NCBI GenBank assembly: GCA_009741485.1
Contig: CM019217.1
Coordinates: 41,507,298-41,571,297 of the forward strand
DNA from: Malurus cyaneus samueli
Taxonomy: Eukaryota > Chordata > Aves > Passeriformes > Maluridae
Direction: 5' to 3'
Length of the DNA stretch: 64,000 nt
Both the position numbers and the translations under genes were made by a program. Positions 62,846 to 64,000 of the stretch are shown piece after piece (position 1 is the stretch's first letter; every line of letters starts with the position of its first letter). The notes under the pieces were generated by a model. It saw only the letters and a list, made by a program, of their open reading frames with translations. It was not told the DNA's origin and searched no databases.

Positions 62846-64000
62846 GAATTAAGTATTCTACCCTTCTATCCCTTCATACTTCATTATCTTGAGGGGAGGC
62901 TTGGGCCAGTAGAAATCCTACTTCCTTAATAGCTCTGTATTAGCATCTACACCTCAGGTTTACATCCTCCTCACCCAGGAGGTAAGGGTTGTGCTTATGT
63001 GAATATGTAGTGCAGCCCAACCAGACTAGCTCCACAGAATGCATTAATGGGTGCTTAGGACCTGACACCCACACTATATGTGTTCTGGAGTTTTACTTTT
63101 GACCAGCTGTACACTGGTCCCAGGGACTGAATATACATTAGTGGTTGGAACACACATTCTAATTTATTCATTTCAACAGGAATCCAGTTTATGTACCAAA
63201 GCCATTTGGCTTTGTGACCCGAACTGCTGTTAGTAGAAGCAATTCAGAGATTTTCTTTAAAAGAGAACTCCTGAGCCAAATTACTATGTTAATGCTCACA
63301 CACCCAGGAAATCATTTCCTGTGGCTCCACATTCATCTATAGGCACCATGTCTCTTGCTCTTTGAGGCTGTGCCAGCTCATCCTGGTAAGCAGCACGGAC
63401 CTTGAAGCTTGATGTTTCCTCCAAAGCAGAAGAGACGAAGCCGGTCGAGATTTAGCTCCCGTTAAAGGAGAAAGTGTAACAGAAAAGCACACATAGTACT
63501 TGTTACAAACTTTAAGCCTGGTTGATGCCCTTCTGCAACAGGACTTTTCCTAGTGCTCCTGGGAAGACTAAAAAACACAAAGCTTCCCAGCAACGTAGCT
63601 GAAAAAAAGTTGTCGAGTTACATTAATTTGAGGAGGCATTATCTACTAAATAGATTTTTGATGATTTCTCTATTGTTCAGGGTAAGGAGGGGTGCGTGAA
63701 TACAATTAGGCTTTCAAGGCTTTTACAACTATTGAAACTCCAAGGATACAGATTAATATTGGTCCTACAGAGCTCCTTAACAGACCTCAACAAAGCAAGA
63801 CATATTGAATGTGGAGGGACCTCACTAACCAAAACATGAAGAAGGAATAAAACTAACTAAAAATCCTTAAAAAGACAGTCTTGTCCTTAGAAAATTACTC
63901 TACCACTTTGCACCTAACATTGACCAGCAGTATATGTTTAATACAGAAACTACCAAAGGATTAAGTCTCCCACTCTACTTAGGTCGAATCACATCTCTCC

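Larger units (their letters stand above)
62359..64000 (-). other. FNIP2: FNIP2 intron 1, 5' part in the window
   Basis: Presumed intron up to the window edge. It contains an (AC/AT)n microsatellite and two copies of a T14-GGAAAAGAA unit 70 bp apart. No exon or CpG island was recognised up to 64000. Confidence 0.7.

Noticed and set aside
1..64000. tRNA, rRNA, CRISPR, operon or phage-like features
   Set aside because: None seen. The intron-bearing vertebrate gene and CR1 repeats rule out a prokaryotic reading of the window.

Overview
This window looks like an avian nuclear chromosome segment. It is fairly AT-rich, its genes have introns with standard GT-AG splice sites, and it carries at least five CR1-type LINE fragments, the dominant bird retrotransposon. 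Nothing bacterial, organellar or viral was recognised. The species cannot be named from the sequence.

The one securely identified gene is FNIP2 (folliculin-interacting protein 2), on the minus strand from about 43,566 down to the stop codon at 19,010-19,012. Sixteen coding exons could be placed by reading splice sites on both sides. All sixteen keep phase, and together they encode 1,069 residues from just after the missing exon 1 to the stop. The first coding exon, the promoter and probably a CpG island lie beyond 64,000, so 43,567-64,000 is intron 1. FNIP2 rather than FNIP1 is indicated by the large exon (27,159-28,470): it has the [11 protein letters not shown] segment and the LEKVTFQIG stretch of FNIP2, and it lacks the Cys-rich NCNCKYCSH-type segment I remember from FNIP1. 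FNIP2 partners folliculin (FLCN) at the lysosome, where the complex acts on RagC/D, and it also binds AMPK and HSP90.

Layout: 1-15,250 is downstream flank with two CR1 pieces, a MIR-like SINE and several minus-strand exon-like open segments that I could not assign to any known gene. About 15,250-19,009 is the probable FNIP2 3' UTR. 19,010-43,566 holds FNIP2 exons 17 to 2, with one CR1, a striking A/C-only low-complexity tract, a CTCF-like site and a possible alternative last exon inside introns. 43,567-64,000 is intron 1, with two CR1 elements, long poly-A tracts, microsatellites and a small CpG-rich patch near 53.1 kb that could hold an alternative first exon.

The most interesting items are (1) the possible alternative Cys-rich terminal exon of FNIP2, (2) the possible alternative first exon at 53.1 kb, (3) a 3-nt tandem splice donor at exon 8, and (4) the phase-compatible exon-like segments downstream of FNIP2 (3.1-13.9 kb). 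All four are inferences from reading frames and splice signals and need transcript data.
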